Assembly: GCF_000293865.2 (NCBI RefSeq)
Contig: NZ_ALKN02000004.1
Location: 172,944-236,943, forward strand
DNA length: 64,000 nt
DNA from: Limnohabitans sp. Rim28
GTDB lineage: Bacteria; Pseudomonadota; Gammaproteobacteria; Burkholderiales; Burkholderiaceae_C
Direction: 5' to 3'
The position numbers were made by a program, and so were the translations under genes. The notes beneath the pieces were generated by a model, which worked only from the letters and a program-made list of their open reading frames with translations, was not told the origin of the DNA and ran no database searches. Shown here one piece after another: positions 45,449 through 56,775 of this stretch (position 1 is the first letter of the stretch; every line of letters starts with the position of its first letter).

Positions 45449-46207
45449 TCACTTGAACCAAGTGTCGTAGGCGGTTTTGCAGATCAAGGCCAAGACCACG
45501 AAGATGAAGACTTGGCGCACAAAGCCCGAGCCGTGTTTGAGCGCCAAGCGCGTGCCGATCAAGCTGCCCACGATGTTGGCCACCGCCATGGCCAGCGCCA
45601 AATGCCACCAGACATGGCCTTGGTAGGCGAACAGCATGAGGGCTGAAAAATTGGTCGCCACATTGATGAATTTGGCCGAGGCAGAGGCGTTCAAGAAGTC
45701 ATAGCCCAGCCAACGCACATAGGCAAACACCAAAAAACTGCCCGTTCCGGGACCAAAAAACCCATCGTAAAACCCGATCGTCAAGCCAATGCCAGAGGCG
45801 ACCCAAATCTCTTTTCGGCCGGTAAAGCGGGGTGCGTGCTCGCGGCCCATGTCCTTTTTGGCCAGTGTGTAGACCAGCAAGGCGACCAGCATGACGGGCA
45901 GCGCCTTGCGAAACAAGGCGGGGTCGACTTGCGTGACCACCCATGCCCCGATCACCGAGCCCACCAGGCCCGCACCTGCTGCAGGCAGCAAGGAGCGCCA
46001 AGGCATCACCACCTTGCGGCTGTATTGGAGAGTCGCAAAAGCAGTGCCCCAAATAGAGGCGCTTTTGTTGGTGCCAAACAAAGTCGCGGGGGGTGCGCCC
46101 GGAAAGGTGGCAAACAAGGCCGGTAGCAAAATCAGGCCGCCGCCGCCCACGATCGAGTCCACCAAGCCTGCCAGCAGCGAGGCCAGCGTCACAATCAATA
46201 AATCCAT
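45449..46207 (-). CDS. TSUP-family (TauE/SafE) membrane protein
   Basis: 252 aa with seven to eight membrane helices. Typical elements are VDSIVGGGGLILLPALFA, FGTNKSASIWGTA, DGFFGPGTGSFLVFAY and SAKFINVATNFSALMLF. TSUP proteins export or import sulfur-containing organic anions. The ATG at 46207 is the start of the first helix and removes a 14-residue upstream extension. No sulfur enzyme is next to it. Confidence 0.85.
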   Translation of the reverse strand: MDLLIVTLASLLAGLVDSIVGGGGLILLPALFATFPGAPPATLFGTNKSASIWGTAFATLQYSRKVVMPWRSLLPAAGAGLVGSVIGAWVVTQVDPALFRKALPVMLVALLVYTLAKKDMGREHAPRFTGRKEIWVASGIGLTIGFYDGFFGPGTGSFLVFAYVRWLGYDFLNASASAKFINVATNFSALMLFAYQGHVWWHLALAMAVANIVGSLIGTRLALKHGSGFVRQVFIFVVLALICKTAYDTWFK

Positions 46208-46267
46208 GGCAAGGATTGTGTCACCCCAAGGGCGCAAGGCCTGTCGCACAGTCGCTGATCAGCAGGC

Positions 46268-46295
46268 AAAAAAAAGCGCCGCTTGCGCGACGCTT
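46268..46295 (-). terminator. Rho-independent terminator downstream of the GMC gene
   Basis: On the minus strand: stem AAGCGTCGC / GCGGCGCTT with a GCAA loop and one mismatch, followed by a run of eight T. It lies in the 280 bp gap between the GMC stop and the TSUP start and would end the GMC transcript. The rest of this gap shows only a 9-base direct repeat (GTTCGAGTT at 46329 and 46345) and no gene. Confidence 0.75.
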
Positions 46296-46487
46296 GGGAA
46301 AGTACATCTCGTTCGGATGTTGGGTGATGTTCGAGTTCTTCGGGGTTCGAGTTGTCTCCTCGGCCCTCAAGATGCAGATACTGCTGTGCACCGAGTTGTT
46401 GCAATGTAAGGGATGCCGGTGGCGGTTTTTCTCAGGGATTTCCCGATCCGGGGGTAAATCCCTGTTTGGACCCGATGGCGTGCTGGC

Positions 46488-48176
46488 TCAGGCCGTCAGG
46501 GCGGCATCGGCCACGATCCACTGAGCGGCTTTCTCTGCCACCATGAGCGTCGGGCTGTTGGTGTTGCCGCTGGTGATGGTGGGCATGACACCGGCGTCGA
46601 CCACGCGCAAGCCGGTCACCCCGCGCACTTGCAAACGCGCATTGACCACCGCCATCGGGTCGTCATCGCGGCCCATGCGGGTGGTGCCCACCGGGTGAAA
46701 GATGGTGCTCGCAATGTCACCGGCCAGCTTGGCCAGCTCTTCGTCGGTTTGGTACTGCACGCCGGGCTTGAATTCTTCGGGAGAAAAAGGCGCCATGGCT
46801 GTTTGCGCCATGATGCGGCGCGTCACCCGCAGGCTGTCGGCGGCCACTTTGCGGTCCTCGTCGGTGGCCAGGTAATTGGGTGCAATGGCGGGGGCGTCTT
46901 CAAAGTGAGGCGTCTTGATCTGGACGGTGCCTCGGCTGGTGGGATTCAAATTGCACACGCTGGCCGTGATGGCTGGAAAGCTGTGCAGGGGTTCGCCAAA
47001 AGCGTCCAAGCTCAGGGGCTGGACGTGGTACTGGATGTTGGGCCAGGCACGGCTCGGGTCACTGCGGGTGAAGGCCCCCAACTGGCTGGGTGCCATGCTC
47101 ATGGGGCCAGTGCGCTTGAGGGCGTACTCCAGGCCGATTTTGGCTTTTCCCCACAGGCTGCTGGCCAAGGTGTTGAGGGTGGTGGTGTTGCGCACTTTGT
47201 AAACCGTGCGAATTTGCAAATGGTCTTGCAAGTTAGCGCCCACGCCCGGCAGATCGACCAACACGGGGACACCTTTGGCCCGCAGCAACGCTGCTGGGCC
47301 AATGCCCGAGAGTTGCAAAATTTGCACCGAACCGATGCTGCCCGCGCTCAAGATCACCTCGGCTTTGGCAGATGCGTTGAGCGTTTGTCCTTGCCGCAAC
47401 AACGTGGCACCTTCGCAGCGCATGCGACCATCAGGCTGGGGCGCCAGTTGCAGGGCTTGCACCCGGGTTTCGGTCCAGACCGTCAGGTTGGGGCGCTGCT
47501 GCGCGGGTCGCAAAAATGCTTTGGAGGCGTTCCAGCGCCAGCCGTCTTTTTGGTTCACCTCAAAATAGCCCACACCTTCGTTGTTGCCGGTGTTGAAGTC
47601 CGGCGTGGCCGGGATGCCAGCCTGCACCGCAGCTTGGGCAAAAGCATCCAGCACATCCCAGCGCAGTCGTTGCTTTTCGATGCGCCACTCGCCACCATGG
47701 CCGTGCAATTGGGCAAAGGCATCGCGCGCACCGCCATGCTGACGGGCAAATTCATGCGACAAAGTGGCGTCGAGCTTGTGGTGGTTTTCGTGCGCCTTGA
47801 AATCAGGCAAACACTGCCGCCAACGCCAAGCATCGTCTCCCGTGACTTCGGCCCAATGGTCGTAGTCGCGCGATTGACCGCGCATGTAAATCATGCCGTT
47901 GATGCTGCTGCAACCACCCAGCGCTTTGCCGCGCGGGTAGCGCAGGCTGCGACCATTCAAGCCCTCGGCCGGTTCGGTTTGATAAAGCCAATCTGTGCGC
48001 GGATTGCCAATGCAGTACAAATAACCCACCGGAATGTGGATCCAGTGGTAGTTGTCTTTTTTGCCCGCCTCCACCAGCAAGACCCGCTTGCTGGGGTCGG
48101 CGCTGAGCCGGTTGGCCAGCAAACACCCCGCTGTGCCCGCGCCGATGATGATGTAGTCGAAGCTGTTGTCGTTCAT
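46488..48176 (-). CDS. GMC-family FAD oxidoreductase (choline-dehydrogenase-like)
   Basis: 562 aa. FAD-binding start YIIIGAGTAGCLLANRLS, GMC signature 1 around GKALGGCSSINGMIYMRG, signature 2 near GSIGSVQILQLSGIGP, and the C-terminal HPVGTTRMG and SGNTNSPTLMVAEKA with the catalytic His. It oxidises an alcohol, probably linked to the respiratory chain. The ATG at 48176 opens right before the FAD motif. It lies 186 bp downstream of mmsA on the same strand, so both may belong to one catabolic route. Confidence 0.88.
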   Translation of the reverse strand: MNDNSFDYIIIGAGTAGCLLANRLSADPSKRVLLVEAGKKDNYHWIHIPVGYLYCIGNPRTDWLYQTEPAEGLNGRSLRYPRGKALGGCSSINGMIYMRGQSRDYDHWAEVTGDDAWRWRQCLPDFKAHENHHKLDATLSHEFARQHGGARDAFAQLHGHGGEWRIEKQRLRWDVLDAFAQAAVQAGIPATPDFNTGNNEGVGYFEVNQKDGWRWNASKAFLRPAQQRPNLTVWTETRVQALQLAPQPDGRMRCEGATLLRQGQTLNASAKAEVILSAGSIGSVQILQLSGIGPAALLRAKGVPVLVDLPGVGANLQDHLQIRTVYKVRNTTTLNTLASSLWGKAKIGLEYALKRTGPMSMAPSQLGAFTRSDPSRAWPNIQYHVQPLSLDAFGEPLHSFPAITASVCNLNPTSRGTVQIKTPHFEDAPAIAPNYLATDEDRKVAADSLRVTRRIMAQTAMAPFSPEEFKPGVQYQTDEELAKLAGDIASTIFHPVGTTRMGRDDDPMAVVNARLQVRGVTGLRVVDAGVMPTITSGNTNSPTLMVAEKAAQWIVADAALTA

Positions 48177-48362
48177 GGTTTTGACCTTGACTTCTCGGTT
48201 CACGATTGTGCACGCCAACCAGCCATGGAGGCCCAGCAAGTGCAGCAAGGGTGACTGGACGGGGCCGTAGGGCCGATTTGCTGGCGCAAAGCGACTGATG
48301 AGGCCCTGCGACCCCGGCCAGTCACCTTCGCGGAAAACAGAAATGCGGCTCTTGAAGTCACT

Positions 48363-49874
48363 TCACTTGGCCGTGGGCATCACAAACTCCGCGCCTTTGC
48401 CAATGCTCTCGGGCCAGCGCTGCATGATGGACTTTTGCTTGGTGTAAAAACGCACGCCCTCTTCGCCATAGGCGTGCATGTCGCCAAACAGCGAGCGCTT
48501 CCAGCCGCCAAAGCCGTGCCAGGCCATGGGCACGGGGATGGGCACGTTGATGCCCACCATGCCCACTTGGATGCGGCGCGCAAACTCACGCGCCACGTTG
48601 CCATCGCGGGTGAAGCAGGAGACGCCGTTGCCAAATTCGTGGTCGTTGATGATCTGCACCGCGGTGGCAAAGTCGGGCACGCGCACGCAACTCAAGACCG
48701 GGCCAAAGATTTCTTCTTTGTAGATCTTCATGTCGGTGGTGACGTGGTCAAACAGCGTGCCGCCGAGCCAGAAACCTTGCTCGCAACCGGCACCCGCCTT
48801 GGCGCCATCAAACTCGCGGCCGTCGATCAAGAGCTTGGCGCCTTCGGCCACGCCGGCGTCGATGTAGCCCTTGATGCGTTGACGCGCTGCGTCGGTGACG
48901 ATGGGGCCCATTTCGGCGGCGAGGTTTTCGCCGTTGAGGACCTTCAAGGTCTTGGTGCGTTCGATCAGTTTCGGGATGATTTTGTCGGCCACATCGCCCA
49001 CCAGCACTGCCACGGAAATCGCCATGCAACGCTCACCGGCTGAGCCGTAACCCGCACCGATCAAGGCGTCCACGGTCTGGTCGATGTCGGCGTCGGGCAT
49101 GACCACCAAATGGTTTTTCGCGCCGCCCAAGGCCTGCACGCGCTTGCCATGGTGGGCGCCTGTCTCATAAATGTAGTTGGCGATCGGGGTGGAGCCGACG
49201 AAGCTGATGGCTTTCACATCGGGGTGCTCCAGCAAGGCGTCCACGGCTTCTTTGTCGCCTTGCACCACGTTGAACACGCCGTCGGGCAAACCGGCTTTTT
49301 TCAGCAACTCGGCCATGAACAGCGAAGGCGTCGGGTCGGTGGGGCTGGGTTTGAGGATGAAGGTGTTGCCCGCGGCAATGGCGACGGGGAACATCCACAT
49401 GGGCACCATCACGGGGAAGTTGAACGGCGTGATGCCCGCCACCACGCCCAGGGGCTGGCGCAGGGTCCAATTGTCGATGCCGGTCGACACCTGGTCGGTG
49501 AAGTCGCCCTTGAGCAACTGCGGAATGCCTGTGGCAAATTCCACGATGTCGATGCCGCGGCTCACTTCGCCTTGCGCGTCGGTGAAGACCTTGCCATGCT
49601 CGGCGGTGATCATGTGGGCCAGCTCGTCCTTGTGCAGGTTCAGCAACTCGAGAAACTTGAACATCACGCGGGCGCGGCGAAGGGGCGGCGTGTCGGACCA
49701 AGCGGGGAATGCGGCTTGGGCAGCGGCCACGGCCCGGGCCACTTCCGATGTGTTGGCCAAGGCCACGTTGCCGGTCACGGCACCGGTGGCGGGGTTGGTC
49801 ACGCTCTGGCTGCGGCCCGAAGTGCCTGCGGCCACTTGGCCGCCCATGTAATGACCGATTTGGGAAATGCTCAT
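48363..49874 (-). CDS. mmsA: CoA-acylating methylmalonate-semialdehyde dehydrogenase
   Basis: 503 aa aldehyde dehydrogenase. Family-specific pieces are [17 protein letters not shown] at the start, [32 protein letters not shown], and the catalytic cysteine in [15 protein letters not shown]. It turns malonate or methylmalonate semialdehyde plus CoA and NAD into acetyl- or propionyl-CoA (valine, inositol or beta-alanine routes). ATG at 49874. A divergent LysR gene and a perfect palindrome sit just upstream. Confidence 0.93.
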   Translation of the reverse strand: MSISQIGHYMGGQVAAGTSGRSQSVTNPATGAVTGNVALANTSEVARAVAAAQAAFPAWSDTPPLRRARVMFKFLELLNLHKDELAHMITAEHGKVFTDAQGEVSRGIDIVEFATGIPQLLKGDFTDQVSTGIDNWTLRQPLGVVAGITPFNFPVMVPMWMFPVAIAAGNTFILKPSPTDPTPSLFMAELLKKAGLPDGVFNVVQGDKEAVDALLEHPDVKAISFVGSTPIANYIYETGAHHGKRVQALGGAKNHLVVMPDADIDQTVDALIGAGYGSAGERCMAISVAVLVGDVADKIIPKLIERTKTLKVLNGENLAAEMGPIVTDAARQRIKGYIDAGVAEGAKLLIDGREFDGAKAGAGCEQGFWLGGTLFDHVTTDMKIYKEEIFGPVLSCVRVPDFATAVQIINDHEFGNGVSCFTRDGNVAREFARRIQVGMVGINVPIPVPMAWHGFGGWKRSLFGDMHAYGEEGVRFYTKQKSIMQRWPESIGKGAEFVMPTAK

Positions 49875-49985
49875 TGGGGACTTTCGTTGGGAATGTGGGA
49901 GCGCGCGTCTGGGCGCGAATGTTTTGTGCAGCGTGGCAAGTGTAGGCACCCTCGCCACCCGTCACAAGATCCTAAAACTGAATTG

Positions 49986-50007
49986 ATTGTTCAAAATAGT
50001 GAACAAT
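49986..50007. promoter_or_regulatory. Perfect 8-bp inverted repeat between mmsA and the LysR gene
   Basis: ATTGTTCA-N6-TGAACAAT lies 6 bp before the LysR start and 111 bp before the mmsA start. The exact dyad in the divergent promoter region is a likely regulator binding site, probably for the LysR product itself. Confidence 0.55.
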
Positions 50008-50013
50008 GCGTAC

Positions 50014-50949
50014 ATGGAAGAGCAAAAGATCAACACCCTCTGGACCCATCTGCACTGGCTGAGCGTGCTCGCACAGCAAGGCAGCTACACGGCCGCCGCC
50101 GCCCGCCTGGGCGTGAGCAAGGCCGCCATGAGCCAGCGCATTGCCGAGCTGGAGCGTGCGGCCAAGGTCACCCTGGTCCAGCGCACCACCCGCAGCCTGC
50201 GGCTGACCGAAGCGGGGCAAAAACTGGTGGACGAGACCCGTGCTTCGTTTGAGCAAATCGAGCAGAGTTTTGCCCAGGTGCGCGACCTGGCCGAGCAGCC
50301 CAGCGGTTTGTTGCGCGTGACCGCGCCGGTCGCCTTTGCGCGCCAGCAACTCGTGCCTTTGCTCGCCGACTTCTTGAAGGACTATCCCGACGTGCGCATC
50401 GAGTTGGACATGTCTGACCGTTTGAGTGCCTTGACCACCGAGGGCTTCGATCTGGCGATCCGCCACACGGCCCGCCCGCCCGATACCCATGTGGCTTGGG
50501 CGCTGTGCGCGACCGAATCGGTGCTGGTGGCCACCCGCGCCTATTTGCGCAAACAGGGCGAACCGCAAACCCCTGCGGACCTGCAGGCCCACAATTGCCT
50601 GCATTACCCCCGCTCACAAGACACCCCCGTTTGGACCTTTGAGCCGCGACACCCCACAGAGGGTGATGAGCGCATCACGGTCCCGGTCATGGGCAATTTG
50701 GCGGCCAACAACAGTGAGGCGCTGCGCGAAGCCGCCTTGGCCGGCGCAGGCATTGCCCTGCTGCCCGACTTCAGTGCCCAAGCCGCCTTGCGACAAGGCA
50801 AACTGGCGCAGGTGTTGCCCCAGTGGAAACCGGTGGGTGCTTTCGCTGAAACCATTTACGCCATCCGGCCCTATGCACCGCATGTGCCCCGGGCCGTGAC
50901 GGCCTTGGTGGACGCTTTGCGCAATGGCTTGGTGCAGGGGTTCGCTTAG
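50014..50949 (+). CDS. LysR-family transcriptional regulator
   Basis: 311 aa. Helix-turn-helix: WLSVLAQQGSYTAAAARLGV-SKAAMSQRIAELE, then RTTRSLRLTEAGQ, and a CrgA-type effector domain with LLRVTAPVAFARQQLVPLL and a GFDLAIRHTARPPDTHVAW block. The ATG at 50014 is preferred over one nine codons upstream, which would put the palindrome inside the coding region. Divergent from mmsA, which it probably controls. Confidence 0.88.
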   Translation: MEEQKINTLWTHLHWLSVLAQQGSYTAAAARLGVSKAAMSQRIAELERAAKVTLVQRTTRSLRLTEAGQKLVDETRASFEQIEQSFAQVRDLAEQPSGLLRVTAPVAFARQQLVPLLADFLKDYPDVRIELDMSDRLSALTTEGFDLAIRHTARPPDTHVAWALCATESVLVATRAYLRKQGEPQTPADLQAHNCLHYPRSQDTPVWTFEPRHPTEGDERITVPVMGNLAANNSEALREAALAGAGIALLPDFSAQAALRQGKLAQVLPQWKPVGAFAETIYAIRPYAPHVPRAVTALVDALRNGLVQGFA

Positions 50950-50952
50950 TGG

Positions 50953-51588
50953 TCAGTGTCCGGCCAGCACTGGAAACAGCTTGTGCAGCCCGTCGGCCAT
51001 CACTTCCACGGCCAGTGCCGCCAAAATCAAACCCATGAGCCGCGTCATGACGTTGATGCCGGTTTTGCCCAGAATGCGGGCAATCGGGGTGGCCAAGGAG
51101 AAGCACAAGGCCGTGGCCAGCGCGATCACCACGCCGTAGCCCACCAGGGTGGCCAGTTGGGCAAAGTCTTTGGCTTTTTCGGCGTAAATCACCACGGTGG
51201 ACATGGTGGCCGGGCCCGTCAGCAGGGGGATGGTCAGCGGCACCACAGCGATGCTGGCCCCCATGGCGGCTTTGGCTTCGGCGTCGTGCACCTCATCGGC
51301 GTTGGCGCGGGCTTCGGCGGGCTGGGCGTTGAGCATGGACAAGGCCGCTGTCAGCAACAGCATGCCGCCGCCCACTTGAAAGCTGGCCAGCGAGATGCCG
51401 AAAAACGCCAGTATTTGCAGACCCAGCAGGGCGCTGGCGGCGATCACCACGAAAGCGCTGAAAGACGACACCCAAATGGTGCGTTGCCGCTGCGCGTGGC
51501 TAAAGCCCTGCGTGTAGTGGATGAAAAACGGGACGATGGCCAAGGGGTTGACGATGGCCAGCAGGGTGATGAGCGGTTTGAAGTCCAT
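50953..51588 (-). CDS. MarC-family integral membrane protein
   Basis: 211 aa with six membrane helices. Conserved MarC blocks: LLAIVNPLAIVPFFI near the start, GGGMLLLTAALSML, and AVVPLTIPLLTGPATMSTVVIY. The family function is unsettled; it was once linked wrongly to multiple antibiotic resistance. ATG at 51588. It is convergent with the LysR gene (3 bp between stops) and follows a MaoC gene. Confidence 0.88.
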   Translation of the reverse strand: MDFKPLITLLAIVNPLAIVPFFIHYTQGFSHAQRQRTIWVSSFSAFVVIAASALLGLQILAFFGISLASFQVGGGMLLLTAALSMLNAQPAEARANADEVHDAEAKAAMGASIAVVPLTIPLLTGPATMSTVVIYAEKAKDFAQLATLVGYGVVIALATALCFSLATPIARILGKTGINVMTRLMGLILAALAVEVMADGLHKLFPVLAGH

Positions 51589-51606
51589 CACCGCATTGTG
51601 CAGGCT

Positions 51607-52080
51607 TCAGGGTGGGGCCGTGGTGGCCGGTGTGCGGCGGCGGAACATGCCCCAGCCTTCCATGTGCAGCACTTTGTCGCCGTGCTGGTTGAACATTTCC
51701 CACAGGTTGCGCGTCATGCCCACATCGGGGCGCTTGCCCATGGGCTTGGTCTCCAGCACGGTGCTTTGCAGGCGCAGGATGTCGCCCGGATAAACCGGCT
51801 TGAGCCACTTGATGCCCTCCAGCCCCGGTGAGCCCAGGCTGGAGGTTTCGCACAGGAAGTTGGTCACCATCAGCCGCATGGCCATCGAACAGGTGTGCCA
51901 GCCGCTGGCCGACAAGGCGCCAAACACCGAGGCTTTGGCCGCTTCGTCGTCCAGGTGAAAGGGCTGAGGGTCAAACTGGGTGGCAAAGGCAATGATCTCT
52001 TCGCGGGTGGGCGTGATGGTGCCCAGATCGCGCACTTGGCCCACGGCCATGTCTTCCCAAAAGTATTTGATCCCGGCCAT
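51607..52080 (-). CDS. MaoC-family (hot-dog) dehydratase
   Basis: 157 aa single hot-dog domain. The hydratase motif FDPQPFHLDDEAA supplies the catalytic Asp and His; LSASGWHTCSMAMRLM and GIKWLKPVYPGDIL are typical of MaoC. It would add water to or remove it from an enoyl-CoA. The ATG overlaps the SDR stop by one base (TGATG), so the pair is translationally coupled and may do consecutive hydration and oxidation steps. Confidence 0.85.
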   Translation of the reverse strand: MAGIKYFWEDMAVGQVRDLGTITPTREEIIAFATQFDPQPFHLDDEAAKASVFGALSASGWHTCSMAMRLMVTNFLCETSSLGSPGLEGIKWLKPVYPGDILRLQSTVLETKPMGKRPDVGMTRNLWEMFNQHGDKVLHMEGWGMFRRRTPATTAPP

Positions 52081-52826
52081 CAACGGCCCCCGGAGACGTC
52101 AATCAAACTCATGGTGGTGTAGCTGGCGGCGTCAGACAAGAGCCAGACAATGCTTTGCGCCACCTCGTCGGCGGTGCCGCCGCGTTGCATGGGCACCAGG
52201 TGCTGCAGGTCTTTCACGCGGTCCGGCAGGCCGCCAGAGGCGTGGATTTCGGTGTCGATCAAGCCCGGGCGCACGGCGTTGACGCGCACGCCTTCTGCCG
52301 CCACCTCTTTGGCCAGGCCCAAGGTGAAGGCGTCAATCGCCCCTTTGGCCGAGGCGTAGTCCACATACTGGCCGGGCGATCCCAGACGGGAGGCGGCACT
52401 CGAAACGTTGACGATGCTGCCGCCTTCACCGCCGTAGCGGGTGCTCATGCGGCGCACGGCTTCGCGGGCGCAAATCAGGCTGCCCATCACGTTGATGTCG
52501 AACATGCGTTTCAAGCGCGCGACACTCATGTCGGCCACGCGGGCATAGACGTCGACCACGCCCGCGTTGTTGACCAGGCCCGACAGGCGGCCCAGCTTGG
52601 CGTCGATGTGTTCGTACATGCGCATGACCTGCGCTTCGTCGGCCACATCGGCCTGGACCGCGATGGCATTGCCGCCTGCACTGCGAATTTGGCGCACCAC
52701 CTCATCGGCAGCGAGCGAGTTGGCGGTGTAGTTCACGGCCACCGTCCAGCCCTGCTGGGCGGCCAAAAGGGCTGTGGCGGCCCCGATTCCCCGACTGCCA
52801 CCGGTCACCAACAAGACCTTGTTCAT
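52080..52826 (-). CDS. Short-chain dehydrogenase/reductase
   Basis: 248 aa classical SDR. Cofactor motif TGGSRGIG, NNAG, catalytic Ser in NVSSAASRLG and YxxxK in YVDYASAKGAI; the C-terminus ends with the FabG-like LIDVSGGR. The Ser-Gly-Ser-Arg cofactor loop with NYTANS afterwards fits NADP use. ATG at 52826 (a longer frame exists upstream but is not family-like). Coupled to the MaoC gene and divergent from the isomerase gene. Confidence 0.88.
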   Translation of the reverse strand: MNKVLLVTGGSRGIGAATALLAAQQGWTVAVNYTANSLAADEVVRQIRSAGGNAIAVQADVADEAQVMRMYEHIDAKLGRLSGLVNNAGVVDVYARVADMSVARLKRMFDINVMGSLICAREAVRRMSTRYGGEGGSIVNVSSAASRLGSPGQYVDYASAKGAIDAFTLGLAKEVAAEGVRVNAVRPGLIDTEIHASGGLPDRVKDLQHLVPMQRGGTADEVAQSIVWLLSDAASYTTMSLIDVSGGR

Positions 52827-52902
52827 CGTGTGTCTCCTGCAAAAATGGTTTGTTGCGGTTAAAACCGCACAGCCCAGATTACACAACGCACAAGGAGACA
52901 CC

Positions 52903-53505
52903 ATGGGTCGCACAGTGGACTATTACCTCGCCCCGCAAAGCCCCTGGGCTTATTTGGGCCACCAGCGCTTGGCCGACATCGTGCACCGCACCGGCGCCAC
53001 CGTGCGCGTCATGCCCATCGACTTAGGGGGCAAGGTCTTCCCGATTTCGGGTGGGTTGCCTTTGGGTCAGCGAGCCCCGCAGCGCCAAGCCTACCGCTTG
53101 GTGGAGTTGCAACGGTTTAGCCAGCACCTGAATGTGCCATTGAACCTCAAGCCCAAGTATTTCCCGGTGGGGGGGGACGATTCGGCCCGTTTGATCATTG
53201 CCGCCGATCTGGCCCAAGGCCCATTGGCCGCCCTGAAAATCGCCGGTGCGATTTTGACCGCCTGTTGGGCCCAAGAGCGCAACATGGCCGATGACAAGGT
53301 CCTGGCTGAACTGCTCAGCGAGCAGGGCTTACCGGTTCAGTGGATGGATGCTTCGCGCAGCCAAGCGGTGCAGGAGCGGTATGAAAGCTACACCCAGGCG
53401 GCCATCGATGCGGGTGTTTTTGGTGCCCCCAGCTATGTGGTGGAGGGCGAGATTTTTTGGGGCCAAGACCGACTCGAATTTGTCGAGCGTGCATTGGCCC
53501 GTTGA
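52903..53505 (+). CDS. 2-hydroxychromene-2-carboxylate isomerase family protein (DsbA-like)
   Basis: 200 aa thioredoxin-fold protein of the kappa-GST type. It starts VDYYLAPQSPWAYLGHQRL (the active Ser is in SPWAY), has a helical middle with AYRLVELQRFSQHLNVPLNL, and ends GVFGAPSYVVEGEIFWGQDRL. These enzymes isomerise 2-hydroxychromene-2-carboxylate in naphthalene breakdown or related glutathione-dependent reactions. AAGGAG precedes the ATG at 52903, confirming it. Confidence 0.87.
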   Translation: MGRTVDYYLAPQSPWAYLGHQRLADIVHRTGATVRVMPIDLGGKVFPISGGLPLGQRAPQRQAYRLVELQRFSQHLNVPLNLKPKYFPVGGDDSARLIIAADLAQGPLAALKIAGAILTACWAQERNMADDKVLAELLSEQGLPVQWMDASRSQAVQERYESYTQAAIDAGVFGAPSYVVEGEIFWGQDRLEFVERALAR

Positions 53506-53532
53506 AGCGTGTTGACCAACCAGGAGATGTGC

Positions 53533-54222
53533 ATGGGAACGATGATCGAGCTCAAAGCGGCAGATGGCACCATGGTGCCTGCTTACGTGGCGCACCCTGT
53601 GGGTGCGCCCAAGGGCGCCGTGGTGGTGATTCAGGAGATTTTTGGGGTGAACAGCCACATTCGCCAGGTGGCCGATGGTTACGCTGCTGAGGGCTATTTG
53701 GCTGTGGCCCCAGCCGCTTTTCACCGCGTCAAGCCCGGGGTGGAGCTGGGTTACACCGACGCCGACATGGGCGAGGGTTTTGGCTACAAAACCGCGGCAG
53801 AGGCCTTGCCTGCGCCGGGTGTGATGCAAGACATTCAGTCTGCCGTTGACCATGCAGCCCAAGTGTCGGGTGGCAAGGTGGGCATCGTCGGTTATTGCTG
53901 GGGCGGTTTGCTGACCTGGCGTGCGGCCTGCACTTTGTCGGGCTTGAGTGCTGCTGTGCCGTATTACGGCGGTGGTGTGACCACCGAGGCCGAAACCGCC
54001 CGTCACCCGCAAGTGCCCGTCATGGCGCACTTTGCCGAAGAAGACCGTTGGATTCCGATGGACACGGTCGAAGTCTTTCAAAAAGCGCACCCCGAAGTGG
54101 CTGTTCACACGTATGCCGCGCACCATGGTTTTAACTGCGACCAGCGCGGCTCATGGCATGCGCCTTCGGCCCAACTGGCGCGTGAGCGCACGTTGGCATT
54201 TTTCAAACAGCACCTGGGCTGA
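53533..54222 (+). CDS. Dienelactone hydrolase family protein
   Basis: 229 aa alpha/beta hydrolase. Catalytic triad: Cys in VGYCWGGLLTW, Asp in FAEEDRWIP, His in YAAHHGFNCDQR. The N-terminal VVVIQEIFGVNSHIRQVAD is diagnostic. It would open dienelactones in the chloroaromatic or beta-ketoadipate pathways, which fits the aromatic theme of neighbours. CAGGAG sits 6 bases before the ATG at 53533, favouring it over two ATGs/TTGs just upstream. Confidence 0.87.
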   Translation: MGTMIELKAADGTMVPAYVAHPVGAPKGAVVVIQEIFGVNSHIRQVADGYAAEGYLAVAPAAFHRVKPGVELGYTDADMGEGFGYKTAAEALPAPGVMQDIQSAVDHAAQVSGGKVGIVGYCWGGLLTWRAACTLSGLSAAVPYYGGGVTTEAETARHPQVPVMAHFAEEDRWIPMDTVEVFQKAHPEVAVHTYAAHHGFNCDQRGSWHAPSAQLARERTLAFFKQHLG

Positions 54223-54268
54223 GTGCCCGGCATGGCGGGAGATGGACGGGCGAGGTTTTTGGCCGGGT

Positions 54269-56511
<2,243 letters not shown>

Positions 56512-56588
56512 TCAGGCAACAAGTCCGCCGTCAGCCCATCGTGTTTGTGCCATAAACATCAAAAGTTACATAAAAGACAAATTCAGAC

Positions 56589-56617
56589 TTGTTATCGGTT
56601 TTGATATTTGATAAATT
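56589..56617 (+). promoter_or_regulatory. Candidate sigma-70 promoter for a small RNA
   Basis: TTGTTA, 17 bp spacer, TAAATT (four of six matches to each consensus hexamer) on the plus strand, within an AT-rich stretch that stands out from the GC-rich surroundings. The predicted start falls at about 56624, directly before the first hairpin of the candidate RNA. Confidence 0.45.
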
Positions 56618-56623
56618 GACTTC

Positions 56624-56723
56624 GGGCAGCTTGCTGCCTCCCGCTTTACCTCCCTGAGCGGGGCCTGGAGACGGTAACGTTGACAGGTTTCCCACCCTCG
56701 GCCCCAGGCCGGGGGTTTTTTTT
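56624..56723 (+). ncRNA. Candidate ~100-nt small RNA between hemB and hemJ
   Basis: No open reading frame explains this part of the 324 bp hemB-hemJ gap. From 56625 it can fold into three hairpins: GGCAGC-TT-GCTGCC (56625-56638), CCCGCT...AGCGGG (56640-56662) with the loop TTACCTCCCTG, and a terminator stem (56695-56715) followed by T8. A promoter-like element lies just upstream. The C-rich ACCUCCCU loop is typical of trans-acting RNAs that bind ribosome-binding sites. The remaining 140 bases on the hemB side are AT-rich with no other visible gene; the 52 bases before hemJ are unremarkable. It does not match a known RNA family that I can recognise. Confidence 0.5.
56695..56723 (+). terminator. 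Strong rho-independent terminator
   Basis: Nine-base-pair stem CCCTCGGCC / GGCCGGGGG (one T-G wobble), three-base loop CCA, then eight T. It faces right, 52 bp before hemJ, so it ends something transcribed from the gap and not hemB, which runs the other way. Confidence 0.8.
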
Positions 56724-56775
56724 GCCTGCTCGCCTTGGGTGTGCGGCGAGAGCCATCTCTGACTACACTTGAGCC

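Noticed and set aside
46321..46360. GTTCGAGTT repeats resembling a tRNA T-arm
   Set aside because: No acceptor stem, anticodon arm or CCA end could be built on either strand; it is a simple 16-bp-spaced direct repeat.
56620..56723. 6S RNA or a known riboswitch as an explanation for the structured gap before hemJ
   Set aside because: The length is about half that of 6S RNA, there is no long closing stem, and none of the conserved riboswitch cores I know is present.
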